38,678 bases of DNA from positions 1-38,678 of the forward strand of contig JAJPCT020000006.1 of NCBI GenBank assembly GCA_021323375.2, given 5' to 3'. Both the position numbers and the translations under genes were made by a program. The notes under the pieces were generated by a model, which made no database searches, had not been told where the DNA came from, and saw only the letters and a program-made list of their open reading frames with translations. Below, piece by piece: positions 7,165 through 15,920 of the stretch (the first letter of the stretch is position 1; each line of letters starts with the position of its first letter). The DNA comes from Candidatus Wolframiiraptor gerlachensis (GTDB lineage Archaea; Thermoproteota; Nitrososphaeria_A; Caldarchaeales; Wolframiiraptoraceae).

Positions 7165-8694
7165 ATGGAGAAGGTCATCCCGGACACGAGCGTGCTGATA
7201 AATGGGGCGTTATTAAGGCTGATTGAGGCCGGGGAGATAAGGGACTGCGAGCTAATAATCCCTCTCGCCGCCGTGGACGAGCTCCAAGCACAGGCATCAA
7301 AGGGGAGAGATATTGGTCTTAGAGGTCTCGAGGAGATTAAGAGGATAAGGGAGGTCTCGGGCGAGAAGGGTATACGGATCAGATTCTCGGGCGAGAGACC
7401 TAGCCTCGATGATATAAGGCTGGCTAGAAGCGGCAGGATAGATGCCTTAATACGTGATGTCGCGAGGGCTGAGGGTGGTGTGCTCTATACATCTGATTAT
7501 GTTCAGGCTCTCGTGGCCGAGGCCGAGGGAATCCCAGTGAGATATATTGAGCCTTATCAGAGGCCCGAAGAGCCGGCTTACAAGAGGTATCTCAGGCCAG
7601 ATGTCGTGAACCTATACCTGAGGGATGGGGAGAGACCCTATGCCGAGGTGCTTAGGGATGGGAGGCTTGAGGTTGTGATGCTTAATGATGAGTCATGTAG
7701 CGATGAGTTACTAAACGAGGTGCTGGAGGAGGTGATGGCCGTAGCAAGGGTTAAGGAGGACGCCGACATTATTATGCTCAGGCCAGAGACAGTGGTCCTA
7801 GAGATGGACGATTACAGGATAAAGGTTGCTAAGCCCCCTCTCTCGGATAAAATGGAGGCCATGATACAGAGGAGTATTCTCCGGCTGGTCCCGGAGAGCG
7901 ATGTCATCGAGCCGATCATCCGGGAATGCTCCTCGGGCCGCCGCGGCGTGCTCGTGCTCAATCTTGATGGAGTCTATAGTTTCCCGATCGCTGAGCGGGT
8001 TGCTGTAAGGCTTTGGGAGATGGGCTTAGATGCGAGAATCATCGGCCGCGCTAGGAGGGTTAATTCATCAGCCCCATACTATGGCCCGTTAGATGGCGAT
8101 CTCGAGAAAACCCTCCACCTTACACTCCTCAGCCCACCAGACTACGTTATCGTGGATGAGGCTATTGATTCGAGGGATCTCAAGCTCGTGAAGGATGCTA
8201 GGCTCGCCGGCGTCGGGGTGATAGCCTTCAAGCAGTCGAGATCCTTCGAGGCCGCGATCACATCACTTATGGAGGTGATGAGCCCGCCATTACTGCCACG
8301 AGTGATAGATACGATTATTCTCATGAAGTGCTCTGGAGTTTCCGAGACATTCCATGTATCCGACTCGATGAAAGTGCCGAGCGGCCTAAGCCCAGAATCC
8401 GGCATCAAGTACGTGATAGAGCTCACCCGCGCCGGAGAGACTGTCTATGAGATCTATGAGGTGAATGGCCGTCCAATAATCTCAAACATCAAGGAGCTGC
8501 GTGAGCATATTGAAAGAATCAGGAGAAATGTCGAGGAAATCTTAAGGGGGTCTGGGGCTGGGAATGCTAGGCTCGAGGCTCTTTGGCTTGATAAGGCTGT
8601 GATTAGGCGCGTGGGAAGGGGAAGGCGCGGGCTGAGAGATCTCGAGAAGAGGATCGTGGAGGAGCTTGGGATCGCGGTGGAGTTTAGGGCCTGA
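7165..8694 (+). CDS. PIN-domain protein with a PilT-like ATPase domain that lost its Walker A
   Basis: Residues 1-130 are a PIN nuclease domain with D7, E39, D93 and D111 in the expected places. The rest follows the archaeal PINc/PilT-like ATPase family: ADFRL-like helix, then DYVIVDEA (Walker B-like D331/E332), the DARLAGVGVIAF block, the IDTIILMK and KVPSGLS segments, and a C-terminal KH-like region (EALWLDKAVIRRVGRGRRG). At residues 265-273, where family members have GxPGxGKST, this protein reads NLDGVYSFP, so nucleotide binding by a P-loop should be lost. The His of the usual VHATRP motif is also gone (FKQSRS). It may now work as an RNA-binding PIN nuclease with a structural ATPase remnant. 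A GGAG lies just before the ATG and TTTATAAG about 35 bases upstream. Confidence 0.78.
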   Translation: MEKVIPDTSVLINGALLRLIEAGEIRDCELIIPLAAVDELQAQASKGRDIGLRGLEEIKRIREVSGEKGIRIRFSGERPSLDDIRLARSGRIDALIRDVARAEGGVLYTSDYVQALVAEAEGIPVRYIEPYQRPEEPAYKRYLRPDVVNLYLRDGERPYAEVLRDGRLEVVMLNDESCSDELLNEVLEEVMAVARVKEDADIIMLRPETVVLEMDDYRIKVAKPPLSDKMEAMIQRSILRLVPESDVIEPIIRECSSGRRGVLVLNLDGVYSFPIAERVAVRLWEMGLDARIIGRARRVNSSAPYYGPLDGDLEKTLHLTLLSPPDYVIVDEAIDSRDLKLVKDARLAGVGVIAFKQSRSFEAAITSLMEVMSPPLLPRVIDTIILMKCSGVSETFHVSDSMKVPSGLSPESGIKYVIELTRAGETVYEIYEVNGRPIISNIKELREHIERIRRNVEEILRGSGAGNARLEALWLDKAVIRRVGRGRRGLRDLEKRIVEELGIAVEFRA

Positions 8695-8743
8695 CTCTGG
8701 AGGCGATAAGCTTTTTACTTGGAGGAGTCTTCCCGCCAGCCGG

Positions 8744-9151
8744 ATGAGCTCTAGAAGGCGGAGCTTCTCAGAGAAGCTGGTCTCGCAGCTGAGATCGGAA
8801 ACCGCTAGCACTATCACCATTGCCATACTCATCGTGCTAACCATGGCATTCCTCAGCGGCGCGATCTACTCCATGGCGACAGATCGGCCGATCTCGATAG
8901 TATTTCTCCAAGATGGTAGCATGCGGGTCTTCCTCTGGGATATGAGATGGCAGACCCACGCCGAGACCATAGTCGTCTTCATCTACTATGCACTCGGGGC
9001 CGGAGGCCTCCTCCTCTACGCACGAGCCGTCTCAAGGCCATCAGACCCTAGAACCACGAAATACATGCTCTTCTTCAGCTTCCTCTTAGTGTTCCTCTCA
9101 TTCCTCGGGATATATAGCGGATATCTGGAGAAGTTTATGAGCCCATACTAG
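8744..9151 (+). CDS. small three-helix membrane protein
   Basis: With the start at ATG 8744 the product has 135 residues, a basic N-terminus (MSSRRRSFSEKL) and three hydrophobic helices at about 24-46, 78-97 and 108-128, with an extracytoplasmic loop containing SIVFLQDGSMRVFLWD. The box CTTTTTAC at 8711-8718 lies about 28 bases before this ATG, which is why I prefer it to 8666, inside the PIN gene. The topology resembles small accessory subunits of membrane complexes conserved in TACK archaea (an Ost3-like role was considered), but I cannot confirm a family. Its stop codon overlaps that of the convergent RadB-like gene by four bases. Confidence 0.6.
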   Translation: MSSRRRSFSEKLVSQLRSETASTITIAILIVLTMAFLSGAIYSMATDRPISIVFLQDGSMRVFLWDMRWQTHAETIVVFIYYALGAGGLLLYARAVSRPSDPRTTKYMLFFSFLLVFLSFLGIYSGYLEKFMSPY

Positions 9152-9816
9152 GGTGGTTGAGCCTGCATTAAGCCGGATCCCGTGATCTTGTAAGCCGTGG
9201 CCTCAATCCTCTCAGGTTTTTCGATCACCACCCTGCCCACCCTAGTCTTTGGATCAAGCCCGAGCCTGAGAACAGTGTCCGACCAGTAGCCGAGAATCCT
9301 ATGAGCAACGGCCCTCGACTCGCCCCGATCCGGTATATCATGTACATGGCCCACAATCACTACAGCTAGATCATTTCTCAGCGCGGCCTCCTTTAGTGCC
9401 GCCACCTGAAATGCCAGCTTCCTATAAACCGGCATATCAAGCCTGATATCCCCAGAGAGCTCAAGCCTATGAAGAGCCGTGAAATCATCGAAGACTAGCA
9501 GCCTAGCTGGAGGCATCAAGTCATGCAGGCTCAAAATAACCTTCTCCTGATCCTGAAAGCTCTCAATAGATAGTATGTATAGCTTATCCTCATCACCCCC
9601 GATAGCCCTCATTATCTGGGAGATCCTTGCCGAGTGGAGCCTGCCGGAGCAGTCGATGTAGGCTGCTGGAATCTGTCTTGTCGCGAAGGCGCACATCATG
9701 AGGACGAGGCTCGTCTTCCCAGACTTCTCCTCGCCATAAACTAGGGTCAGGGTTCTCGATGCAACCCCCCCTCCCAGCCTCTCATCAAGCCCCGGTAGCC
9801 CCGTGAGAAACCTCAT
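9148..9816 (-). CDS. RadB-like RecA-family ATPase
   Basis: The 222-residue protein consists of a bare RecA core: TGLPGLDERLGGGV at the N-terminus, Walker A GEEKSGKTS (28-36), Walker B RLLVFDDF, and a conserved VVIVGHVHD strand. It lacks the N-terminal helix-hairpin-helix domain of RadA, as do RadB and KaiC-like proteins. Family members assist recombination by RadA or regulate it. It is smaller than KaiC (single domain) and closer to RadB in the TLVYGEEKSGKT arrangement; a KaiC-like assignment remains possible. A second single-domain RecA protein of the KaiC type lies at 34742. Confidence 0.72.
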   Translation of the reverse strand: MRFLTGLPGLDERLGGGVASRTLTLVYGEEKSGKTSLVLMMCAFATRQIPAAYIDCSGRLHSARISQIMRAIGGDEDKLYILSIESFQDQEKVILSLHDLMPPARLLVFDDFTALHRLELSGDIRLDMPVYRKLAFQVAALKEAALRNDLAVVIVGHVHDIPDRGESRAVAHRILGYWSDTVLRLGLDPKTRVGRVVIEKPERIEATAYKITGSGLMQAQPP

Positions 9817-9986
9817 TCAATAGATGATGTGCTGGAAGCTGGATAAAAACTCGTATACCAATAGGCCTATTGGCATCTCGAGGAGCTTGAATACACTTGA
9901 ATACACATGATTAGCATAATTAGCATAAGCGGCCTGGAAAGGGGGGCTTTTCTGGGGCTTGGAAGATAAATGACCTATACGTCCTA

Positions 9987-9997
9987 GCAAAATATTA
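9987..9997 (+). promoter_or_regulatory. promoter of the phosphoribosyltransferase gene
   Basis: The TATA-like CAAAATATTAA lies about 28 bases before ATG 10022. This supports the internal start and a leaderless message, and argues against the upstream ATG at 9998, which would overlap the promoter itself. Confidence 0.5.
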
Positions 9998-10021
9998 ATG
10001 GCCCTTTTTAGCTCTTTTAGT

Positions 10022-10639
10022 ATGAGATTATTCGAGGTCGGCGGGGTGAAGTATCTCCACCTTTCTTGGAAAGATATTGAGGATCTTGCCGAGAAGCTCG
10101 CTGACATTATCTCGGCTAGCTATAAGCCCGATATTATGGTCGGAATCCTGAGGGGGGGCGCCACCGTGGCCCACCTGCTCTCCGACTTCCTAGACATTAG
10201 GACCATTTACCCCATCGGCTGTAATAGCTACGTGGATGTGGCCAAGAGGTTTAGCGTTAAGGTATATAGCCCACTAGCCATAAGCGACCTCTCCGGAAAA
10301 AGGGTTCTTCTCGTCGATGATGTGGCTGATGAAGGGCTGACGCTCGAGGCCGTGGTCAAGCAGGAGATAGCTCCGAGGAACCCGCTCGAGGTTAAGGTTG
10401 CGACACTTCACATGAAGCCTTGGTGCAAGTTCAAGCCGGACTACTATGTCCAAGTAACCGATGCCTGGATAATCTATCCCTGGGAAAAGAGGGAGGTAGC
10501 CCGCCAAGTTGCTGAGAGCTTCATAAAGCATCTCGGGGTGGAGGAGGGTCTCAAGATGATCGCGGAGATCCTTGAGGCGGATGTCGAGAAGGCTAAGAAG
10601 CTCCTCAAATCTGTCAAGAGCATCCCGCTGACCGGGTAG
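10022..10639 (+). CDS. purine-type phosphoribosyltransferase
   Basis: The 205-residue protein has the type I phosphoribosyltransferase signature VLLVDDVADEGLT (PRPP loop, about residues 95-107), the PPi loop in GILRGGATVA (about 42-51), and WIIYPWEK near the end, the base-binding segment of archaeal xanthine/guanine or hypoxanthine salvage enzymes (SIYPWE-type). It would join PRPP with a purine base in nucleotide salvage. The C-terminus continues about 45 residues beyond the core (IAEILEADVEKAKKLLKS), a helical extension common in crenarchaeal members. Base specificity cannot be decided here; IMP dehydrogenase at 14657 works in the same pathway. Confidence 0.82.
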   Translation: MRLFEVGGVKYLHLSWKDIEDLAEKLADIISASYKPDIMVGILRGGATVAHLLSDFLDIRTIYPIGCNSYVDVAKRFSVKVYSPLAISDLSGKRVLLVDDVADEGLTLEAVVKQEIAPRNPLEVKVATLHMKPWCKFKPDYYVQVTDAWIIYPWEKREVARQVAESFIKHLGVEEGLKMIAEILEADVEKAKKLLKSVKSIPLTG

Positions 10640-10680
10640 CCTCATCTTTTAATTCTGCCAGCCCTGATGGTCTTTTCTGG

Positions 10681-11997
10681 ATGAAAGTTTACTGCGAGGC
10701 TTATGGCTGCGCGGCGAATATGGCTGACGCTGAGATAGCGCTCGGTATCCTGAAGAGCCGGGGGCATGAGATCGTCTCGAGGCCGGAGAATTCCGATGTA
10801 ATAGTGATCTTCACATGCGTGGTCAAGAGGCCCACGAGTGATAGAATGTTTTACAGAATTAGCAGGCTTAGGGGGCTTGGTAGGAGGCTTGTGGTCGCTG
10901 GATGCATGCCGGCTGGTGAGCCTGGGAGGGTTAGGCTCGCGGCGCCGGATGCCGTGATGATCGGCCCGAGAGCTGTTACGAGGATATGGGAGGCTGTTGA
11001 GCGGGGCGTCAGCATCTTGGAGGAGGTTGATGATGTTAAGCTGGGCTGCCCGAGGGTTAGGAGGAACCCGCTCGTCGCGATAGTCCCGGTCTCAGAGGGC
11101 TGTGCCTGGAGGCTCTGCAGCTTCTGTATAGTCGTGAGAACCCGCGGCTCGTTCAAGAGCTATCCGCTGGAGCTTGTGGCTGGGGAGGTTAAGAGGTTTG
11201 TTGAGGAGGGTGCGATAGAGATCTGGCTAACGAGCCAGGACATGGGGGGCTATGGTATTGAGTCTGGAAGGAGCATGCTCCCCGAGCTCCTCGAAAAGGT
11301 CTCGAGCATCGAGGGCCGATTCTTCATCCGGGTCGGCATGATGAACCCGCTCTACGTGTACCCAGTTAGGGGAAGGCTTGCCGAAGCATATCTCAGCCCG
11401 AAGATTTTCAAGTTCCTCCATCTCCCGGTTCAATCTGGATCGAATAAGGTTCTTAGGGATATGAGGAGGGGCTACACGGTCGAGGTCTTCAAGAGGATAG
11501 TTGAGGAGTTTAGAAGTAAGATGCCAGAGCTGACACTCTCGACTGACATCATCGTCGGATATCCGACGGAGGATGATGGCGACTTCGAGGAGACGATTAA
11601 GCTGGTTGAGGAGGTGAGACCCGACATGATAAATATCTCGAGATTTTTCGCTAGGCCGGGGACACCATCGGAGAGGCTCAGGCCGCTAGACCCGAGGCTT
11701 GTTAATGGGAGGAGCAGGATCCTGAGCGACATCGCGAGGAGAATTGCCCTCGAGAATGGTGAGAGGTGGATAGGTTGGAGCGGCTATGCGCTGGTTGATG
11801 AGATTGGTGAGAGGGGCGAGCCGATAGCAAGAAACATCTACTATAGGCCGATAGTCATAGAGGATGCGCGAGGCGATGAGATCTTTGGGAAAATCGTCGA
11901 AGTTGAGGTTGAGGATGCTAGGCCCTACTGCCTAATGGCTAGGCTCAAGAGGATTGCGAGCATTGAGGAAGCCTGGGAAACAATAATAGCATCCTAG
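10681..11997 (+). CDS. MiaB-like tRNA methylthiotransferase (e-MtaB/CDKAL1 type)
   Basis: This radical-SAM enzyme adds a methylthio group to t6A37 in tRNA. The N-terminal MTTase domain has its three cluster cysteines C10 (YGCAAN), C46 (FTCVVK) and C75 (AGCMP). The radical-SAM cysteines are C141, C146 and C149 in EGCAWRLCSFC: spaced CX4CX2C instead of the family's CX3CX2C, an in-frame one-residue insertion. GGYG, LHLPVQSGS and STDIIVGYPTE motifs follow, and a C-terminal TRAM-like RNA-binding domain ends at about 425. The 438-residue length is normal. It lies 22 bases before a ThiI-like gene also linked to tRNA thiolation. Confidence 0.87.
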   Translation: MKVYCEAYGCAANMADAEIALGILKSRGHEIVSRPENSDVIVIFTCVVKRPTSDRMFYRISRLRGLGRRLVVAGCMPAGEPGRVRLAAPDAVMIGPRAVTRIWEAVERGVSILEEVDDVKLGCPRVRRNPLVAIVPVSEGCAWRLCSFCIVVRTRGSFKSYPLELVAGEVKRFVEEGAIEIWLTSQDMGGYGIESGRSMLPELLEKVSSIEGRFFIRVGMMNPLYVYPVRGRLAEAYLSPKIFKFLHLPVQSGSNKVLRDMRRGYTVEVFKRIVEEFRSKMPELTLSTDIIVGYPTEDDGDFEETIKLVEEVRPDMINISRFFARPGTPSERLRPLDPRLVNGRSRILSDIARRIALENGERWIGWSGYALVDEIGERGEPIARNIYYRPIVIEDARGDEIFGKIVEVEVEDARPYCLMARLKRIASIEEAWETIIAS

Positions 11998-12019
11998 ATG
12001 AGGTTGATTATGATGGAGC

Positions 12020-13162
12020 ATGCTCGAAGCGCTTAACCCCGAATACAACTCCATCGTAATACATTATGGTGAGATTACGCTGAAGAGGAACAGGCGTGGG
12101 AGGTTTGAACATATACTCCGCAAGAACCTTGAGGAGCATGTTGGCATGAGTGTTAGGAGGCTTCAGGGGAGATTTGTTATAGATCTCGGGCCTGGGATGG
12201 ATGCCGCCGAGCTGCTGGAGAAGATCGGCAAGGTTTTCGGCGTCGTTTGGTATGCTCCAGCGATAAGAGCCTCATCGCTCGAGGAACTTCAGAATGTTTT
12301 ACTTAGAATCCTTCCCCGGGTTGGCGCAAGGAGCATGAAGATTATGGTGAAGAGGAGTGATAAGAGGTTCCCAAGGACGTCAATCGAAGTTGCGAGGGAG
12401 CTTGGGAGGGAACTTTCAGTGAGGCTGGGGCTTAGGGTTGATTTGAAGAACCCCGACCAGGTGATCATGGTCGAAATAACCGAAGATGGCATTTATGCCT
12501 CTTTGATGAAGCTTAGGGGGCCTGGGGGGCTGCCGCTTGGGGCCTCGGGGAGGGTTCTCGGCCTATACTCGGGTGGGGCTGGCTCCGCTCTAGCATGCTG
12601 GTTCATGATGAAGAGAGGATGTAAGGTGGACCTGCTCCATGTTCACAAGGAGGATTCGGGCGAGAAACTGCTCAGGTCGGAGATCATGTATAATGTTGAG
12701 AGGCTCCTCGAGTATGCTCTCAGGATAAGGGTTTACATGGCGTCTTCGAGACCCCTTCTAGACATACTCGAGGATCATCGAAGCGATGATGGATCCACTA
12801 TTAGAGCCGCGTTCATTCTCAAGCTTGGCGAGGAGGTTGCTAGGCTGAGGGGTTACCTAGGCCTAGTTCTCGGATCACGCCTCGAGGAGCCAAGCGGGCT
12901 CGAGGGTCTCTTAGAGATTCTTTCCATGAGAAGCCTCCCGGTTCACATGCCGCTCATAGCATTCACTGGCGAGGAGATTGCTAGGAGATGTGGAATGCTT
13001 GGATTCCGCGTAACAGAGGATTCATGGAGACGTGAGAAGTATTTGGCGATCCCGGATCCAGCCGAGCTTTGGAGGAGGCTTGAGGAGCCCGTGAGGCGCG
13101 CGATCCAGGGTCTCGAGATATATGATCTTAGGCTTGGGGCCGAGCCGAGGCGGGTTAGCTAG
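12020..13162 (+). CDS. ThiI-like THUMP/PP-loop protein, diverged active site
   Basis: ThiI makes 4-thiouridine-8 in tRNA and, in some organisms, the thiazole of thiamine. The first 170 residues match the NFLD and THUMP part (IVIHYGEITLKRNRRGRFE at 13-31 and a THUMP domain to about 165). The PP-loop reads YSGGAGSALACWFMMKRG near 183-200; the family's SGGxDS aspartate is Gly. The GESLGQVASQT segment that follows in true ThiI is here GSRLEEPSGLEG, and no rhodanese domain or catalytic Cys pair is visible in 380 residues. So the RNA-binding half is well kept while the adenylating and sulfur-transfer half is changed. It may be inactive, or use another sulfur carrier such as the TusA or IscS encoded about 5 kb away. 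Confidence 0.75.
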   Translation: MLEALNPEYNSIVIHYGEITLKRNRRGRFEHILRKNLEEHVGMSVRRLQGRFVIDLGPGMDAAELLEKIGKVFGVVWYAPAIRASSLEELQNVLLRILPRVGARSMKIMVKRSDKRFPRTSIEVARELGRELSVRLGLRVDLKNPDQVIMVEITEDGIYASLMKLRGPGGLPLGASGRVLGLYSGGAGSALACWFMMKRGCKVDLLHVHKEDSGEKLLRSEIMYNVERLLEYALRIRVYMASSRPLLDILEDHRSDDGSTIRAAFILKLGEEVARLRGYLGLVLGSRLEEPSGLEGLLEILSMRSLPVHMPLIAFTGEEIARRCGMLGFRVTEDSWRREKYLAIPDPAELWRRLEEPVRRAIQGLEIYDLRLGAEPRRVS

Positions 13163-14627
13163 CCAGCTTTATCGGCTTCATGGGGCTTGGCAAGATCACC
13201 TCACACCTTATCTCGCCCGCCTCCGCGAGCCTATGAAATTCCTGGGAATTCTCGGTATGCACGGGTATCAGAGCCCTTGGCCTTATCTCGTTTATTATAC
13301 CGATGAGGGATTCGCGATCCGCGTGCCCCGAAGAATGGGCTATCCTCAGATCAAGCCTGAGCAAGTTCACCCATCTCTCGAACTTGACCCATTCTATCTC
13401 CTGCTCCTCATCATGTGGTTCGCTTGTTGAGACCACGAGCCCGGAGCCGGGCTTAGGCCTAACTTGGGCGAGCTCCAAGACCTGATCCAAGCCGCCGAGG
13501 ATCAGTAGATAATTCTCCTGCTTCTCCGAGATCTCCTCGGCCTTCACGAGCACTCCGGGTTTCCTGCCATCAAGCCTATCAGCATACGTCTTCCTGAGCC
13601 ATCCGCGATAATGCTGCGATTCGAGATCATAGCCTCCGCCAGTAAGTGATCTTCGCTCAAAATATATGCCGGCGTCGCTGAGATCAGGGAGAGGTATCCT
13701 CGTGCCAGACTCCGCCAGCCGATCTATGAGATACGCGGCCCTCGGGCATAGCACTGGAATCCTGCCAAGCTCCCTCGATAACTGGATTATGCTCCTAATC
13801 CTATCAACATCAGCAGGCGAGACTATAACGCATACAAGCTTGCCCTCCTTCTCCTCAGCATATCTCCTTATCTCCCAGACAATTTCATCCTCGCGGATCA
13901 TTATGGATGAGTCTATCCTAGTTCCCTCGATTATCAGATAATCCACACCTCTAGCCCGCTCGATGAACCTATCAGTCAGGCTCTTAAGAGCGCCATGCCT
14001 CCTAATATCACCGGTGTAGGCTAGGGAGAGGTCCTCGATTACGAAGCCGAAGGCGGCTGGGATTGAATGGTCTATTGGGCATGGTGTTATGTGAAAGGGC
14101 GCGCCCTGGATCCTAGAATACTCCTCGAAGATCGCTGTGGGCCTAATCCGGGATTCGCGACTCTCTTCACCCCTACTCCTCATCTCGAAGACCTCAGCCT
14201 CGATGCCCGAGGCGGCGGAGGATTCTAGCATGGCCTCCATTATCGTCTTCATGGACCTGCTCATGGCGAGCGTTATATCCTCTGATAGGAAGCCGGAGGC
14301 GCCGTAATGATCCCTGTGAGAATGTGAGAAGATGCATGTCGAGGCCTCAATCTGCTCCCCCTTCTCCAAGATAGCTTTAACCCTTTCATCAACAGCTACT
14401 AGATCTTCACGGTAAATCCCCCTAATCCTAGGAAGCACCCCGGAATAGAGGTAGTAGTAGAGGGTGTTTGCAACCGCTAAAGCCCTATAGCCGATGAGAT
14501 AATCCCTCTTCCTCTTCATGTTGATGCCGAAGTCTAGGAGCACGGCCTCGCTGCCTGATGAGACCGCTATCTTATTCCCGCCAATGCAGTTCACGCCATC
14601 AAGCACTCTAAGCTCGAGCGAGGGCAT
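13155..14627 (-). CDS. RNase J-like metallo-beta-lactamase protein
   Basis: The 490-residue protein has the MBL zinc motif HSHRDH (102-107), a second His in CPIDHSIPAAFGF, an Asp in YTGDIRRHG, and the C-terminal SGHADRESL and LIPVHTEN motifs that mark beta-CASP nucleases of the RNase J group (motifs B and C). The N-terminus is extended by about 60 residues between strand one and the zinc loop. The probable role is a 5'-3' exoribonuclease or endonuclease in mRNA turnover; diverged members might hydrolyse other phosphodiesters. It converges on the ThiI-like gene with an 8-base overlap of stop ends. Confidence 0.75.
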   Translation of the reverse strand: MPSLELRVLDGVNCIGGNKIAVSSGSEAVLLDFGINMKRKRDYLIGYRALAVANTLYYYLYSGVLPRIRGIYREDLVAVDERVKAILEKGEQIEASTCIFSHSHRDHYGASGFLSEDITLAMSRSMKTIMEAMLESSAASGIEAEVFEMRSRGEESRESRIRPTAIFEEYSRIQGAPFHITPCPIDHSIPAAFGFVIEDLSLAYTGDIRRHGALKSLTDRFIERARGVDYLIIEGTRIDSSIMIREDEIVWEIRRYAEEKEGKLVCVIVSPADVDRIRSIIQLSRELGRIPVLCPRAAYLIDRLAESGTRIPLPDLSDAGIYFERRSLTGGGYDLESQHYRGWLRKTYADRLDGRKPGVLVKAEEISEKQENYLLILGGLDQVLELAQVRPKPGSGLVVSTSEPHDEEQEIEWVKFERWVNLLRLDLRIAHSSGHADRESLIGIINEIRPRALIPVHTENSQEFHRLAEAGEIRCEVILPSPMKPIKLAS

Positions 14628-14656
14628 CCTCCCCGGATAACTACGCCAGCGCCGGA

Positions 14657-15724
14657 TTATAGCATTATTTCGATAAGCCTATCCTTTTCGAGAAGGAGGC
14701 CTGAAACCCTTCGCTCGAGGCTCTCACTCGGCGTAGCCCTCACGAATATGCTTTTGCGCCTGAGCTCTTCTAGGTTCGAGGCGCCCACATAGCCCATGCC
14801 GCTCTTCAGCCCGCCGATGATCATCCTCAAGATGTCGCGAACGCTCCCCTTGTATGGGACATAGCCCGAGAGGCCCTCGGGGACAAGCTTAGAGTACCTG
14901 TCAAGCTTCTGGATCACCTCGGAGCTCCCCATCCCCCTATACTTCTTCAACCTCATGCCATTTCTCTCGATAATCTCCCCCGGCGCCTCATCGGTCCCCG
15001 CCAGCATCCTCCCGAGCATGATGCAGTCCGCTCCAGCGGCGAGAGCCTTAACCACATCACCTATCCTCCTGATGCCGCCATCGGCTATCACGGGCACGCC
15101 GTAGCCTGACGCCACGTCCGCCACCCACGCGATCGCTTGTAGCTGTGGGACGCCGACCCCGCAAACCTCCCTCGTGAAGCACATGGAGCCGGCGCCAAGC
15201 CCAACCCTGAGACCATCAGCCCCAGCCGCGATAAGATCCTCCGCGCCCTCCGGGGTCACAACATTCCCAGCCACAATATCTATGCTTGCAATCTCCTTAT
15301 ATCTCCGAATGCTCCTGATGATGTTCTCGCTATGGCCATGGGCCGCGTCGACGACCACGAGATCCGCGCCCGCATCAACCACCCTACTAAAACGCTCTTC
15401 ATCCAGTATCCCGACCGCTGCTCCGACTAGAAGCCCCCTCTCCTTCACCCTCCTAACCTCCTCGGCTTCCCTGTCAGCCGGCATATTCCTATGGATTATC
15501 CCGATGCCGCCCTCCTCAGCCAACGCTATCGCCATCTCAGACTCTGTGACCGTATCCATGGGCGAGCTGACAATCGGTATCCTCAGGGCTACATTCCTCG
15601 AGACTCTCGTTGAGACATTAATATCCTCCCGGGGGATGATGGCTGAGAATCTGGGGACGAGGAGGACGTCATCGAAGCTAAGGGCGGCAGCCGCCCTCTC
15701 AAGTTTCCGTGAATAGAACCCCAT
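14657..15724 (-). CDS. guaB: IMP dehydrogenase without CBS domains
   Basis: It oxidises IMP to XMP with NAD in guanine nucleotide synthesis. Motifs: [54 protein letters not shown] with the catalytic Cys, [10 protein letters not shown], and YRGMGS followed by a flap with [19 protein letters not shown]. The Arg-Tyr flap is IMPDH-specific and argues against GMP reductase. The chain runs straight from IIHRNM to the catalytic barrel ([12 protein letters not shown]), so the usual CBS pair of about 110 residues is missing: 355 residues against about 480. ATG 15724 is chosen over 15766 because a TATA-like GGATAAAAG lies about 28 bases upstream. Its loss of CBS domains implies no ATP/GTP control through that module. 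Confidence 0.86.
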   Translation of the reverse strand: MGFYSRKLERAAAALSFDDVLLVPRFSAIIPREDINVSTRVSRNVALRIPIVSSPMDTVTESEMAIALAEEGGIGIIHRNMPADREAEEVRRVKERGLLVGAAVGILDEERFSRVVDAGADLVVVDAAHGHSENIIRSIRRYKEIASIDIVAGNVVTPEGAEDLIAAGADGLRVGLGAGSMCFTREVCGVGVPQLQAIAWVADVASGYGVPVIADGGIRRIGDVVKALAAGADCIMLGRMLAGTDEAPGEIIERNGMRLKKYRGMGSSEVIQKLDRYSKLVPEGLSGYVPYKGSVRDILRMIIGGLKSGMGYVGASNLEELRRKSIFVRATPSESLERRVSGLLLEKDRLIEIML

Positions 15725-15798
15725 ACTGGAGGACTGGTAGAGCCAGCTTTTATCCATTAAGACCATTCAGCTCGGGTATCATTCATCATCCAAGAGTC

Positions 15799-15864
15799 AG
15801 AAATACTAAGTCAGTCATACCCGCCTTCATCACGTTAAGAATATGTCTTAGCGGGGGTATTTCT
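15799..15864. repeat. intergenic sequence with two competing stem-loops
   Basis: AGAAATAC at 15799-15806 pairs with GTATTTCT at 15857-15864, and CTAAG (15806-15810) can extend it with CTTAG (15847-15851). Alternatively ATACCCGC at 15817-15824 can pair with GCGGG and TAT within 15851-15860. The element lies between divergent genes, upstream of both likely promoters, so it is more probably a DNA-level site than a leader riboswitch. Confidence 0.35.
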
Positions 15865-15920
15865 ATTTTCGGTGAGAAGGATTATCTTTTTTACCTCGGG
15901 AGTATCCTAAATGTTTTGCC

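Noticed and set aside
8666-8743. Longer N-terminus of the small membrane protein inside the PIN gene
   Set aside because: It would include the promoter and overlap the PIN coding end by 29 bases; ATG 8744 gives a normal positive N-terminus before the first helix.
15799-15864. Riboswitch upstream of guaB
   Set aside because: The competing stems lie upstream of the likely guaB TATA box and leaderless start, so they would not be in the transcript; no known aptamer pattern was seen.
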